Assembly: GCA_025964555.1 (NCBI GenBank)
Contig: JAOPYQ010000015.1
Span: 62,001 to 126,000, forward strand
Direction of reading: 5' to 3'
Source: Thermoleophilia bacterium
GTDB taxonomy: Bacteria > Actinomycetota > Thermoleophilia > Gaiellales > SKUG01
DNA: 64,000 bases
The notes under the pieces are model-generated. The model was given only the letters and a program-made list of their open reading frames with translations, was not told the DNA's origin and ran no database searches. Positions within the stretch are counted from its first letter, which is position 1. Each line of letters opens with the position of its first letter. The position numbers and the translations under genes were made by a program. Shown here one piece after another: positions 8,711-17,118 of this stretch.

Positions 8711-9874
8711 TCACGCAGCGCGTTCGGAACCCGCGTCGCCATCAGCGATGGCGGCGTCCCACGTCACGCCCACGAGCGAGTCGACGAGCAGCTCGCAGGC
8801 CGCGAGGTTGGTGTCGCGGTCGGCGCGCTCGGCAACCACTGCGAGGTTGTCAGCCGCCACCTGTTCCCGGTCCAGGCGCGCTGCGCGACGGATGCCGTCC
8901 GCGATGTCGACCGGATCGATGTCGACGAGGATGCCGGTCGCCCCGTCGTTCACCCATGGGCGGTTCGCCGGGATGTCACTCAGCACGGGAATCGCGCCGA
9001 GTGACATCGCCTCGAGCAGTGCGAGCGACACGCCGTCGCTCTCACTCACCGAGACATACACGTCCGACGCGCCGACGGAGCGCTCGACCTGGGCCGGCGT
9101 GACCGAGCCGTGGAACGTCACGCGCGACTGCAGCCCATACCGCTGCACCTGCTGCTCGAGCGCCCCACGTTCGGGGCCGTCGCCGAGCAGGTCGCAGTGG
9201 AAGTCGAGGTCGCCCTCGCGGTCGAGCAGCGCGAGCGCATCGAGCAGGGCGTCGACGCGGTAGAGCTGCAGCAGCGCGCGCGCCGACACGATCCGCAACG
9301 GACCGGGAGCGGCAGCTGCTCGGGCGCGACGTCCGGCCTCTGCCAGCCGCGCACTCTCGACGCCGTACTGGAACACCGCGATGCCGGCCGCTGGGGGCGC
9401 CTGCGGCGCGAGCAGGTCGACGACCGCGTGATGCATCGGATCACCAGGCACGGTGATGAGCTTCGCCGCGCGCAGCACGCGCTGCACGAGGCGGCGCATG
9501 AGCGCGTTGTTCGGCGCGATGAGCACGTCGTCGCCGTGCGCCGTCACCACGAGCGGCACGTGTGCCTGGTCGGCGGCGAGGGCGAGCATGCCGTAGGAGG
9601 TCAGCCAGTGCGCGTGGAGCACGTCCGGCTGCAGCCGGCGCACGACGCGCCGAGCGGCACCTCGCTTGAGCACGTAGCCGAGCTTGCCGGCACGCGGCGT
9701 GCCGAGCTCGTGCACGGCATATCGCAGCGGAAGCTCCTCGCCATCGGCGTCCACGTCACGCGCGTCGCCGCCACCACAGGTGACGACGTGCACGTCGTGT
9801 CCGCGCTCGGCGAACCAGCCGGCCCAGCGACGGGTGTGGACCGATCCGTGCCATGCGAGGTAGACGATCCGCAC
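8711..9874 (-). CDS. Family 4 glycosyltransferase
   Basis: The protein has 387 residues and a GTG start one base after the stop of the epimerase-like gene, so translation is probably coupled. It shows the GT-B layout: N-terminal MRIVYLAWHGSVHTRRWAGW, then VLHAHWLTSYG near 85. The C-terminal domain has the GT4 donor-binding region with SDVYVSVSESDGVSLALLEA (E-x7-E pattern) near 290-309. GT4 enzymes are retaining transferases that use nucleotide sugars at the inner membrane face. It is the last gene of the polysaccharide operon. Donor and acceptor cannot be read from the sequence. Confidence 0.85.
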   Translation of the reverse strand: MRIVYLAWHGSVHTRRWAGWFAERGHDVHVVTCGGGDARDVDADGEELPLRYAVHELGTPRAGKLGYVLKRGAARRVVRRLQPDVLHAHWLTSYGMLALAADQAHVPLVVTAHGDDVLIAPNNALMRRLVQRVLRAAKLITVPGDPMHHAVVDLLAPQAPPAAGIAVFQYGVESARLAEAGRRARAAAAPGPLRIVSARALLQLYRVDALLDALALLDREGDLDFHCDLLGDGPERGALEQQVQRYGLQSRVTFHGSVTPAQVERSVGASDVYVSVSESDGVSLALLEAMSLGAIPVLSDIPANRPWVNDGATGILVDIDPVDIADGIRRAARLDREQVAADNLAVVAERADRDTNLAACELLVDSLVGVTWDAAIADGDAGSERAA

Positions 9875-9875
9875 G

Positions 9876-10856
9876 CTACGCGGCCTTCCGGCGTGGCTTC
9901 ACGAGCCGGAACCCGACCTTGCGCGCGACGGCCGTCGCCCGAACGAGCGGCGCGCCGAGCGCCTGCTCCCAGCGGTCGGACGTCGTCGAGAACTCCTCCG
10001 CGAGCTGCTCGTACGGGGCAAGTCGCTCCGTCGCACGCAGCATCTCCACGTGCAGGCGGTGGTAGAAGGGGCTCGCCACGTTCGCGATCGGGTGCGGGTA
10101 GCGGTCGTAGGTCGACCAGCCGCGGCCGGTCTCGTACTCGGGCAGCTGCCTCGCGAGCGATGCGATGCCTGCCTGGAAGGCGTCGGCCGCTGCCGCGCGC
10201 ACGTCCTCGTCGAGCGCGCCGTCTGCGTTGGCCAGGTCGTACAGCCCGAACAGCGCCCACATCCAGCCGTTGAGCACGTGCGGTCGCGGCTCGGCCGGAT
10301 ACTCCTCGAGCACCGGGCCGTCGTCGGTCTGCGAGACGAGCCCGAACTGCGGCTCGAGCAGGCTGCGCGCGGCACGTGCGGCGTCGTCGTCCATGCCCAG
10401 GCGCACGAGCAGGCTCACGCCCAGGCCCTGCGCCATCGCCGAGTGCCATCCGCCCGGGATCGCGTACGTGTGCGGCATCGGCTGGTGATGGATGAAGCGT
10501 CCGTGTCCGTCCATGTCGACGGCGGCCCACTCCGCGACGAGGCGGGCCATGCGACTCCACCCGCTGCGGTCGGGATCCTGCTCGTCGATGCTGCGCTGCC
10601 AGGCACCGATGCCGAGCTGCAGCACGGTCACCGGCATCACGTACTCGCGACGCGCGACGAGCAGGTCGAGCCACGCCTCCGCCTCGGCTGGCGGGCCGTA
10701 GGAGCCCGCGACTCCGCGCAGGTCCATGTGATAGCCGCTCTGCACCGCGCCCGGTGCGAAGAAGCCCATCGGCTGCGACCGGGCGTCATCGTTGAGCGGG
10801 CGGGCGGCAACGTCTCGTGCGGGCATCGTGCGACCCTCGCTTCGTCGGTTCGTCAT
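9876..10856 (-). CDS. D-glucuronyl C5-epimerase-like protein
   Basis: The protein has 326 residues and no signal peptide. The C-terminal two thirds match the Glce_C fold: HVLNGWMWALFGLYDLANAD near 190-210, then GRGWSTYDRYPHPIANVASP and FYHRLHVEML near 245-275. In animal and bacterial heparosan/alginate-like epimerases this region holds the tyrosines and catalytic cleft that invert C5 of glucuronate to iduronate. An early GYHMDLRGVAGSYG segment also fits. The gene overlaps the upstream GT4 by ATGA and is one base from the downstream GT4. Context suggests action on a cell-surface polysaccharide, or on its precursor inside the cell since no export signal is seen. Confidence 0.75.
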   Translation of the reverse strand: MTNRRSEGRTMPARDVAARPLNDDARSQPMGFFAPGAVQSGYHMDLRGVAGSYGPPAEAEAWLDLLVARREYVMPVTVLQLGIGAWQRSIDEQDPDRSGWSRMARLVAEWAAVDMDGHGRFIHHQPMPHTYAIPGGWHSAMAQGLGVSLLVRLGMDDDAARAARSLLEPQFGLVSQTDDGPVLEEYPAEPRPHVLNGWMWALFGLYDLANADGALDEDVRAAAADAFQAGIASLARQLPEYETGRGWSTYDRYPHPIANVASPFYHRLHVEMLRATERLAPYEQLAEEFSTTSDRWEQALGAPLVRATAVARKVGFRLVKPRRKAA

Positions 10857-12043
10857 GCGGCCTCCTGGCCTGTCTCGAACAGTGGGGCCGGTTCGGCCTC
10901 GATGTGCGTCGCTCGACGTGCCCGCTCGGTGGCGAGCACGTCGACATAGATGTTCTGGACGCGACGGACCATGCCGTCGAACGAGTAGCGTTCGGCGACG
11001 CGGCGGTGACCGGCGGCCGCGATGCGTGCGCGACGATCGTCGTCATCCATGAGCTGTGCGATGGCCGCGGCGAGCTCGCCGGGGTCGGCGGGTGGCACGA
11101 GCAGCCCGGCGCCACCTTCGAGCAGCGTCGGAAGGCCACCCACGGCGCTGGCGACGAGCGGCACTCCGGCAGCCATCGACTCGAGCGCGGCGAGGGGGAG
11201 GCCTTCCCAGTGCGAGCAGATCACGCCGGCATCGAACGCGCCGGCGAGGGTCGCGGCGTCACGACGCTCGCCTGCCCAGGTGACGCGGCTCGCGATGCCG
11301 AGCTTGCCGGCGAGCAGCTGCAGTTCGGCGCTGCGTGGCCCGTCACCGACGATGCACAGGCGCACGTCGCGGCCCTGGGTGACCGCCAGCTGGGCGATCG
11401 CCTCGAGCAGCACCTCGTGTGCCTTCTCCGGGCGAAGTCGCCCGACGATGCCGACGGTGAACGATGCGTGTGACAGGCCCAGTTCAGCGCGCGCCGCGCC
11501 GCGTGGCCAGGCCCCGTCGATGCGCACGCCGTTGGGGACGAGTTCGATGAGCCGATCGGGCACGCCGCAGGCGCGCTCGATGTCGGCGACGCTCTCGGAC
11601 ACGCACATCACGCGGCGCGCACGGCTCGCGATCCAGCGGCGATCGATGAGGCGGCGCGAGCGGGACGGCTCCTGGCTGAAGTTGTGTTCGTGCACGACGA
11701 GTGGCACGCGCGCCGTGCGCGCCAGCAGCGCGCCCCAGGCGTTCGAGCCGAACTTGTGCGAGTGGAGCACGTCGGCGTCCTCGACAAGGTGGCGGTGCGC
11801 GACGCGCCACGGGCGCAGGTCGAGCGCATCGGTGCGGCCGAGGATCGTGAACGGGATGTCCTCGCGCTCGAGCACCTCGCGCAGCGGGCCGTCGTCGCGC
11901 GTGACGAGCACGTGGGATTCGAAGCGGTCGCGGTCGAGCGCGCAGGCGAGCTCCACGGCGACGCGCTCGGCGCCCCCGGCAAGCAGCGAGTCCACCATCG
12001 TCGTCACGCGAATCGGGCGGTGCGGGTCGGGCGCAGGGGTCAT
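10853..12043 (-). CDS. Family 4 glycosyltransferase
   Basis: The protein has 396 residues from the ATG at 12043, which overlaps the preceding stop as ATGA. The frame is open further upstream, but that part is in another gene's coding region. The N-terminal domain has MVDSLLAGGAERVAVELACA, typical of WcaA/GT4 enzymes, and VLHSHKFGSNAWG. The C-terminal domain has VGIVGRLRPEKAHEVLLEAI and HWEGLPLAALESMAAGVPLV, which holds the E-x7-E donor motif. It acts in the cytoplasm on a lipid-linked sugar. It belongs to the polysaccharide operon and itself overlaps the epimerase-like gene by ATGA. Confidence 0.88.
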   Translation of the reverse strand: MTPAPDPHRPIRVTTMVDSLLAGGAERVAVELACALDRDRFESHVLVTRDDGPLREVLEREDIPFTILGRTDALDLRPWRVAHRHLVEDADVLHSHKFGSNAWGALLARTARVPLVVHEHNFSQEPSRSRRLIDRRWIASRARRVMCVSESVADIERACGVPDRLIELVPNGVRIDGAWPRGAARAELGLSHASFTVGIVGRLRPEKAHEVLLEAIAQLAVTQGRDVRLCIVGDGPRSAELQLLAGKLGIASRVTWAGERRDAATLAGAFDAGVICSHWEGLPLAALESMAAGVPLVASAVGGLPTLLEGGAGLLVPPADPGELAAAIAQLMDDDDRRARIAAAGHRRVAERYSFDGMVRRVQNIYVDVLATERARRATHIEAEPAPLFETGQEAA

Positions 12044-13230
12044 GCGACCTCCGTGTGTCGCTGGCTCGCTGCCTCGGCGGCGGCAAGTCGGGCAGGGTGC
12101 AGTTCGGCGTAGGCGTCGGCCATGTCGCGCGCCCACCGACGCATCGAGTGGCGTTCGACCACGTGGCGGCGGTTCCCGGCGCCGAGCGTGGGCCAGCTCG
12201 GTCGTGCATGCACGAGCGAGCGGATCGCATCGGTGAGCGCATCGGCGTCGCCGACCGGCATCGTCGCGACTCCGTCGATGCCGTCGAACGTCTCGATCTG
12301 TCCGTCGGCCATCGCGGCCACGGCGACGCGTTCGCACGCCATCGCCTCGACGAGCCCGTTGCCGAAGCCCTCGGAGCGGCTTGCGCTCACGAAGATGTCG
12401 CTCGCCTGGTGGTACTCGTGCACGCGCTCGCTGATCGGCAGCTGGCGCACCGAGCCGAGCAGCGCGTCGGGCGGCGCGCCGATCGAGAAGGCCACGATCT
12501 TGGGATCGCTCAGCGCGGACAGCGACGTCGCGGCCTGCGCGAGCAGGTCACCGCCCTTGCGGTGCCAGCTCCACCCCATGTGCAGCACCATCACGTCGTC
12601 GTCGGCGAGTCCGAGCGACTCGCGCACGCGCGCGCGCGTGGCTGCGTCACGGCGGAAGGTGTCGGTGTCGCAACCGGCGACGATGCCGCGGCAACGCTCC
12701 GCGGGTGCACCGCGTCGCGCCACCTCGTCCGCGAGCGCGCGCGTGACCCCGACGAACAGGTCGACGTCCCGGCCGGCGTGCGCGAACTTGATGCGATCCT
12801 TGAGCCGGCGCGTGAACGAGCGATCCTCGACGGCGGTCTCGAGCGCCGTGCGGTAGTGCCACACGAGCTTCGGCATCGCGCCCTTGAGCTGGCGTCGCAG
12901 CATGCGCATCGCGAGGCGGGCGGACAGGTCGAACGTGCCGAAGTGCACGTGGACGATGTCCGGGCGCTGCTCGAGCACGGCATCGGCGATCGCCCTGGCG
13001 ACGTGTCGCTGGGTGCGCGTCGCACCGTTGGGCAGTTCCACGAGCGACCAGCCGTCGTCCTCGAGCTGTCGCGCCCAGGGGCGATCCAGCGCGAAGCCGG
13101 TCAGGCACAGTGCGCTCGGGCGACCGCCGCGCGAGCGGATCTCGTCGTCGAGCATGCGCAGCTGCCGGATGAACGCGCCCTCGTACGCCGATGCGTAGTC
13201 GGTGACGTGCAGGACGCGGAAGCCGGACAT
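12040..13230 (-). CDS. Family 4 glycosyltransferase
   Basis: The protein has 396 residues. The start ATG is 3 nt after the stop of the Wzz/BY-kinase gene with no separate ribosome site, consistent with coupling. The N-terminus reads MSGFRVLHVTDYASAYEGAF. The donor-binding half has LHMGWSWHRKGGDLLAQAAT near 205 and SDIFVSASRSEGFGNGLVEA near 290, a typical GT4 E-x7-E motif. The acceptor site is unknown. Its position among a chain-length regulator and two other GT4 enzymes places it in assembly of an exported glycan repeat unit. Confidence 0.85.
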   Translation of the reverse strand: MSGFRVLHVTDYASAYEGAFIRQLRMLDDEIRSRGGRPSALCLTGFALDRPWARQLEDDGWSLVELPNGATRTQRHVARAIADAVLEQRPDIVHVHFGTFDLSARLAMRMLRRQLKGAMPKLVWHYRTALETAVEDRSFTRRLKDRIKFAHAGRDVDLFVGVTRALADEVARRGAPAERCRGIVAGCDTDTFRRDAATRARVRESLGLADDDVMVLHMGWSWHRKGGDLLAQAATSLSALSDPKIVAFSIGAPPDALLGSVRQLPISERVHEYHQASDIFVSASRSEGFGNGLVEAMACERVAVAAMADGQIETFDGIDGVATMPVGDADALTDAIRSLVHARPSWPTLGAGNRRHVVERHSMRRWARDMADAYAELHPARLAAAEAASQRHTEVA

Positions 13231-13233
13231 CGG

Positions 13234-14946
13234 TCAGGCCACCGCGCCTTCGCCGTGTCCACCGTCCGCGCGGGGCGGCATCGGCAGGCCGGGGATCGGC
13301 ACGGGCGTGATCGACGAACCTGCCTGGGGCGAGCCCGGCGATGTCGGCGGGGGGCCTGCCGGCTGCGGTGCGGCTACGCCGGGCTGCTGCGCGGGTGTCG
13401 GCGCGTGCTGCTGCACGGCCTGCGGCGCGGTGCTCGGCATCCCCATGCGCGGCGCGGCGCGCAGCTCGTGGTCGTAGCCGTAGCCCTCGGGGCGTTCGGT
13501 GCCCATGAGCACCATCGCCTGCGGCGTCTGCGCGGCGCTGGCGATGTAGCTGTGCGCCTCGCTGATCTCGGCGATGTCGGAGGAGTTCACGCGTGCGACG
13601 AGCAGCACCTGGTTGGCGGCCGGCGCGACGGCGAGTGCATCCTTGACCGCGAGCACGGGCGGCGCGTCGATGACGATGACCTCGGAGATCTGTGCGAGCC
13701 GGTCGAGCATCTGGCGGAACGCGACGCTCGCGAGGAGCACGGACGCGTTCGAGTGGCGCGGCCCGCTCGCGATCGCCGCGAGGTTCGGCGCGACGAGCGT
13801 CAGCGCGCCCTCGAGCTCCGCACCTCGCGTGAGCACCTGGCTCAGCCCGGGTCGGTTCTGGAGCATCGGGAAGACCACGTCCTGCGTCGGGCGGCGCATG
13901 TCCGCATCGACGAGCACGACGCGGCGTCCACCGAGCGCGAGCGCGGAGGCGAGGTTCGCGGCGACGGAGCTCTTGCCCTCGCCCGAGCGTGCGGAGGTGA
14001 CGAGGATCACGTGTGCGCCGTCGCCGAAGCGGTCGAGCATCACGCGCGAGCCGAGTGCGGCGAACGCGTCGGCGACGATCGGTTCGGCCATCGCCGGTCC
14101 GAGCGGCGTTGCCTTCGGTGCGCGCGGCGAGAGCGGCACGCGTGCGATGACGGGCGCCGGCAGCGCGTCGAAGTCGTCGCCGCGCAGGCGGTTGTCGACG
14201 CGAGCCGTGAGCAGCGCGACGCCGGATCCGATGCCGAGCCCGATGAGGATGGCCGCGAACATCGTCGGCACCTTCTTGGGCCAGATCGCCGCATCTGGCG
14301 TCTGCGCCTCGTTGGACACCTTGATCGCGCCGTTCCAGAGCGACTTCTGCGACTTCGCCGCGTTGAGCTCCTGGATCGCGGCGTTCACGAGGGTCGGGTC
14401 GGGATCCTCGGGGTTCTGCTGCCGCTGCAGCTTGCGGGCCTCGGTCAGGGCCTTGGTCGCGTTCTTCACCGCGACGTCGAGGCTGCCGTTGGCGACGACC
14501 ACGCGCTCGACGACGAAGGCGTTCGCCCAGGCGTTGGCACGTGCGGATGCGTCGTCGGCCTTCCCGGATCGGGCGACGAACGCCACGATCGATGCCTCGC
14601 CGTGCGCCTGGACCTTGACCGAGCGACGCAGGTCGCCGGGCTCGATGCCGAGCTCCTTCGCCGCAGCCTCCACGACCGCCTGGTTGTCGGCGATCGCGAC
14701 CAGCGTCTGCACGTCCTCGCGGGTGATGCCGCTCGAGGGAAGCGCACCACCGGTGGGGTTCGCCGACTTGTCGGGAGCCTGGTACGAGACGAGCGCGGTC
14801 GACTCGAAGACTTCCTTGGCCATGAAGGTGACGTAGCCGTATGCCGCCATGCCGGCGAGGATCGTGATCGCGAGCACGGTCTTCCACCGCTTCGAGACGA
14901 TTCCCAGCACCTTGGCGACATCGACGCCCTGTCGGATTTCGTTCAT
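13234..14946 (-). CDS. Wzz/BY-kinase fusion, polysaccharide chain-length and tyrosine kinase
   Basis: The protein has 570 residues. Residues 1-245 form a Wzz domain: a first membrane helix at about 20-40 (VLAITILAGMAAYGYVTFMA), an extracytoplasmic helical part, and a second helix at about 222-245 (FAAILIGLGIGSGVALL). The kinase follows with Walker A (VTSARSGEGKSSVAANLAS), Walker A' (VVLVDADMRRP) and Walker B (VIVIDAPP). BY-kinases autophosphorylate a C-terminal tyrosine cluster. Here only two tyrosines (GYGYDHE) are found, followed by a Pro/Gln/Ala-rich tail of about 90 residues. The fused form is common in Gram-positive-like bacteria. It overlaps the upstream GT-C gene by ATGA and should control polymer length and export. 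Confidence 0.88.
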   Translation of the reverse strand: MNEIRQGVDVAKVLGIVSKRWKTVLAITILAGMAAYGYVTFMAKEVFESTALVSYQAPDKSANPTGGALPSSGITREDVQTLVAIADNQAVVEAAAKELGIEPGDLRRSVKVQAHGEASIVAFVARSGKADDASARANAWANAFVVERVVVANGSLDVAVKNATKALTEARKLQRQQNPEDPDPTLVNAAIQELNAAKSQKSLWNGAIKVSNEAQTPDAAIWPKKVPTMFAAILIGLGIGSGVALLTARVDNRLRGDDFDALPAPVIARVPLSPRAPKATPLGPAMAEPIVADAFAALGSRVMLDRFGDGAHVILVTSARSGEGKSSVAANLASALALGGRRVVLVDADMRRPTQDVVFPMLQNRPGLSQVLTRGAELEGALTLVAPNLAAIASGPRHSNASVLLASVAFRQMLDRLAQISEVIVIDAPPVLAVKDALAVAPAANQVLLVARVNSSDIAEISEAHSYIASAAQTPQAMVLMGTERPEGYGYDHELRAAPRMGMPSTAPQAVQQHAPTPAQQPGVAAPQPAGPPPTSPGSPQAGSSITPVPIPGLPMPPRADGGHGEGAVA

Positions 14947-16148
14947 CCTTCGACTCCCACGACGGCGGCAACAACCTTCACTGCGAGGGCGACCGGGAAC
15001 AGCACGAGCACGGCACGGTGGAGCCAGCGGCGCTCGCCGAGCGCGCCGAACATCCAGAACACGGGCGGGATGAGCAGCGCGAAGCGCGGCATCTGCCACA
15101 GCACGCCGGTGGCGAGGGGCAGCAGCAGGCTCGCGATGCCGAACAGCGTCCAGCCGCGCAGCTGCGCGCGCGAGCCGACCGCGTTCGTGGCGAACAGCAC
15201 GAGCATCGCTGCCGCGCCGAACGTGGCGACGAGTTCGATCGCCTGGCCGATGCTGCCGCCGAACGTGAGGTCGATGCCGGAGCCGAGCGCGCGGACCGGG
15301 CCGTCGAGCGTGACGTGGCGGTTGAAGTCGTCCTGCGCGTGCAGGAACGCCAGCGGGTCGCCCGTTCGGGAATCCAGGTACGCCATGAAGGCGACGATCG
15401 CCGCGGGGATCATCGCGCCGGCGGCGAGGGCGGCGACGACGGTGCGGCGGGCGATCGAGCCCGAGCGCAGCTGGTCGACCAGGACCGCGAGCAGGACGAT
15501 GCCCACGAATGCGCCGGGCGGTCGGGTGATGGTGGCGAACGAGGCGAGCGCACCTGCGCCCAGCCAGGCTGCGGGTGTTGCGCGAAGCGCGAGGAGCACG
15601 CTCCCTGCGACGAGGCCGAGCATGAGCCCTTCGGTGGACGTCACCGAGAACCAGTACGCGAACGGGGCGAGCGCGAGATATGTCGCCCCGCGAATCGCCG
15701 CGGGTCGCCCGACGAACTGCTCGCCCAGCATCGCGACCCCGACGAGCCCGAGCAGGAACATCGCGTTCGAGACGAGGAACGCTGCGAGCCACATCGGGAT
15801 GCCGATCGCGTCGCCGCCCGCCATGATCGCGGGCAGCAGCGGGAAGTTCACGGCGTTCTCGAGCGTGTAGCCACGCGTGGCGACGTCGGCGTAGTGCGGA
15901 TAGGTCTCGGCGAACGCGAACGGTCGCCACGTCGAGGCGTCGCGATCGAGCACGCGCATCGCGAGCTCGGCTCCCCAGCCGACGAGGAACACGAGCAGTC
16001 GGCTCGCCACGAACGCGAGGTACACGGGCTTCCGGGCGCGCACGTGGGCGCGGAGGCGTGCTTCGCCTCCCGCGGGTGCGGGTGCCGGTGCGTCGACCAG
16101 GGCGGGTCGGGCATCGGCCGTCCGGGCGGTGTGTCCGCCGTGAGCCAT
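14943..16148 (-). CDS. GT-C membrane mannosyltransferase, PIG-V-like
   Basis: The protein has 401 residues from the ATG at 16148, with GAGGAG 4 nt upstream. It has about ten membrane helices. The luminal loop PHYADVATRGYTLENAVNFP with LLPAIM matches the 'FPLLP' motif of PIG-V/GPI-mannosyltransferase-type proteins, and FSVTSTEGLMLGLVAGSVLL plus ATITRPPGAFVGI match later conserved helices. Known relatives use polyprenyl-phosphate mannose as donor on the outer face of the membrane. It is the first gene of the coupled polysaccharide operon. The exact sugar is an inference. The long untranslated region upstream may hold its promoter. Confidence 0.75.
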   Translation of the reverse strand: MAHGGHTARTADARPALVDAPAPAPAGGEARLRAHVRARKPVYLAFVASRLLVFLVGWGAELAMRVLDRDASTWRPFAFAETYPHYADVATRGYTLENAVNFPLLPAIMAGGDAIGIPMWLAAFLVSNAMFLLGLVGVAMLGEQFVGRPAAIRGATYLALAPFAYWFSVTSTEGLMLGLVAGSVLLALRATPAAWLGAGALASFATITRPPGAFVGIVLLAVLVDQLRSGSIARRTVVAALAAGAMIPAAIVAFMAYLDSRTGDPLAFLHAQDDFNRHVTLDGPVRALGSGIDLTFGGSIGQAIELVATFGAAAMLVLFATNAVGSRAQLRGWTLFGIASLLLPLATGVLWQMPRFALLIPPVFWMFGALGERRWLHRAVLVLFPVALAVKVVAAVVGVEG

Positions 16149-16531
16149 GTTCTCCTCGTGGTGGTGCGTGTGGGCGTGGGCGCACCTCGCCCGCAGGCAG
16201 GTGCACTCGTCGGGCGCATCGGCACCGACGGCGTGGGACTTGAACGGCCCGATGCGGGTCGAGCGGATCCGCAGCGTGAAAGCGGCCGGTCGCTGTCCGT
16301 TCCGACCGCTCGCCCGGCAGCCGCGACGGGTGCGAGCTCGGGCCAACGCGGTGGCCGCGAACACCCGTTGTTACCTTTTCGCGCCGTTCGACGCTTGTAG
16401 GGGTTGAAGCGACCGAAGGCGCCTTGCGCCGCCGGTTGCCTTGCGTTCGCTGGTGAGGACGTTCGAGACACACCGCCATGTGCCTCGACACCAAGATCCG
16501 AACCAGCGTCGTCACTCGTCGCGCCGTCCTC
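16149..16531. other. Intergenic region between divergent operons
   Basis: About 420 bp separate the polysaccharide operon (minus) and the sigma-factor operon (plus). I see no coding frame with a start signal or family match. The right end holds the sigma-factor promoter, listed separately. The minus-strand promoter for the polysaccharide operon must lie here, but I could not pick a convincing -35/-10 pair. A run TTACCTTTTCGCG at 16371-16383 is the most AT-rich point. Confidence 0.5.
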
Positions 16532-16560
16532 TTGGACGGCGCGACTCGTTCGTCTACAGT
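16532..16560 (+). promoter_or_regulatory. Promoter of the ECF sigma gene, probably leaderless
   Basis: TTGGAC (16532-16537) and TACAGT (16555-16560) are separated by 17 bp, a good housekeeping-type promoter. The start codon begins 9 nt after the -10 box, so transcription would begin at or near the ATG. There is no Shine-Dalgarno sequence. Confidence 0.65.
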
Positions 16561-16569
16561 GGACGCCCC

Positions 16570-17118
16570 ATGGCGGACCCGGAACTCGACACATTTCCCG
16601 TGCTGCTCGCGGACGCGCGCGAAGGCGATCGGGCCGCCTGGGAACAGTTCTACCTCCGATTCGCACCGTCGGTGCTCGGCTACCTGCGCTCGCAGCGCGT
16701 CGATGAACCCGAAGACCTGCTCGCCGATGTCTGGTTGCAGGTCGTGCGCGACCTGGCCGGGTTCGACGGCTCGGCGGACGGCTTCCGAGCGTGGATCCTC
16801 CGAATCGCGCACAACCGTCTCGTCGATGTTCGTCGCGCAGACGCGCGCCGCCCGGACGAAGTGATCGTCGCGACGCTCCCGGAGTTGGCGGATGCAGGCG
16901 ATCCGGCGCCGCCGGTCGATGATCAGGCGGAGCTGGAGCGACTGTTCCACGGTGTCCCGGCCACGCAGCGCGCGGTCCTCTACCTGCGCTACGTGCTCGA
17001 CCTGCCACAGGGCGATATCGCGACAGTGCTGGGATCGACATTGGCAGCGGTGAAGATGCAGCAGCGACGCGGGATCGACGCGATCTCGACACGGCTTGAC
17101 GAGGAGACGGACGCATGA
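16570..17118 (+). CDS. ECF-type RNA polymerase sigma factor
   Basis: The protein has 182 residues from the ATG at 16570. Sigma region 2 is seen as FYLRFAPSVLGYLRSQRVDE, then PEDLLADVWLQVVRDLAGFD and the -10 recognition helix GFRAWILRIAHNRLVDVRR. Region 4 follows: PATQRAVLYLRYVLDLPQGD and IATVLGSTLAAVKMQQRRG, a helix-turn-helix for -35 binding. It overlaps the next gene by ATGA. The pair has the layout of a sigma/anti-sigma operon. It has its own promoter at 16532-16560. Target genes are unknown. Confidence 0.9.
   Translation: MADPELDTFPVLLADAREGDRAAWEQFYLRFAPSVLGYLRSQRVDEPEDLLADVWLQVVRDLAGFDGSADGFRAWILRIAHNRLVDVRRADARRPDEVIVATLPELADAGDPAPPVDDQAELERLFHGVPATQRAVLYLRYVLDLPQGDIATVLGSTLAAVKMQQRRGIDAISTRLDEETDA

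Noticed and set aside
12055-15870. Long open frame on the plus strand opposite the polysaccharide genes
   Set aside because: It is antisense to well-supported genes and its sequence is Arg/His/Val-rich without family motifs, as expected of GC-rich shadow frames.
14947-16950. N-terminal extension of the Wzz/BY-kinase frame
   Set aside because: The extension overlaps the GT-C gene in another frame. The Wzz start MNEIRQ with ATGA overlap is convincing.
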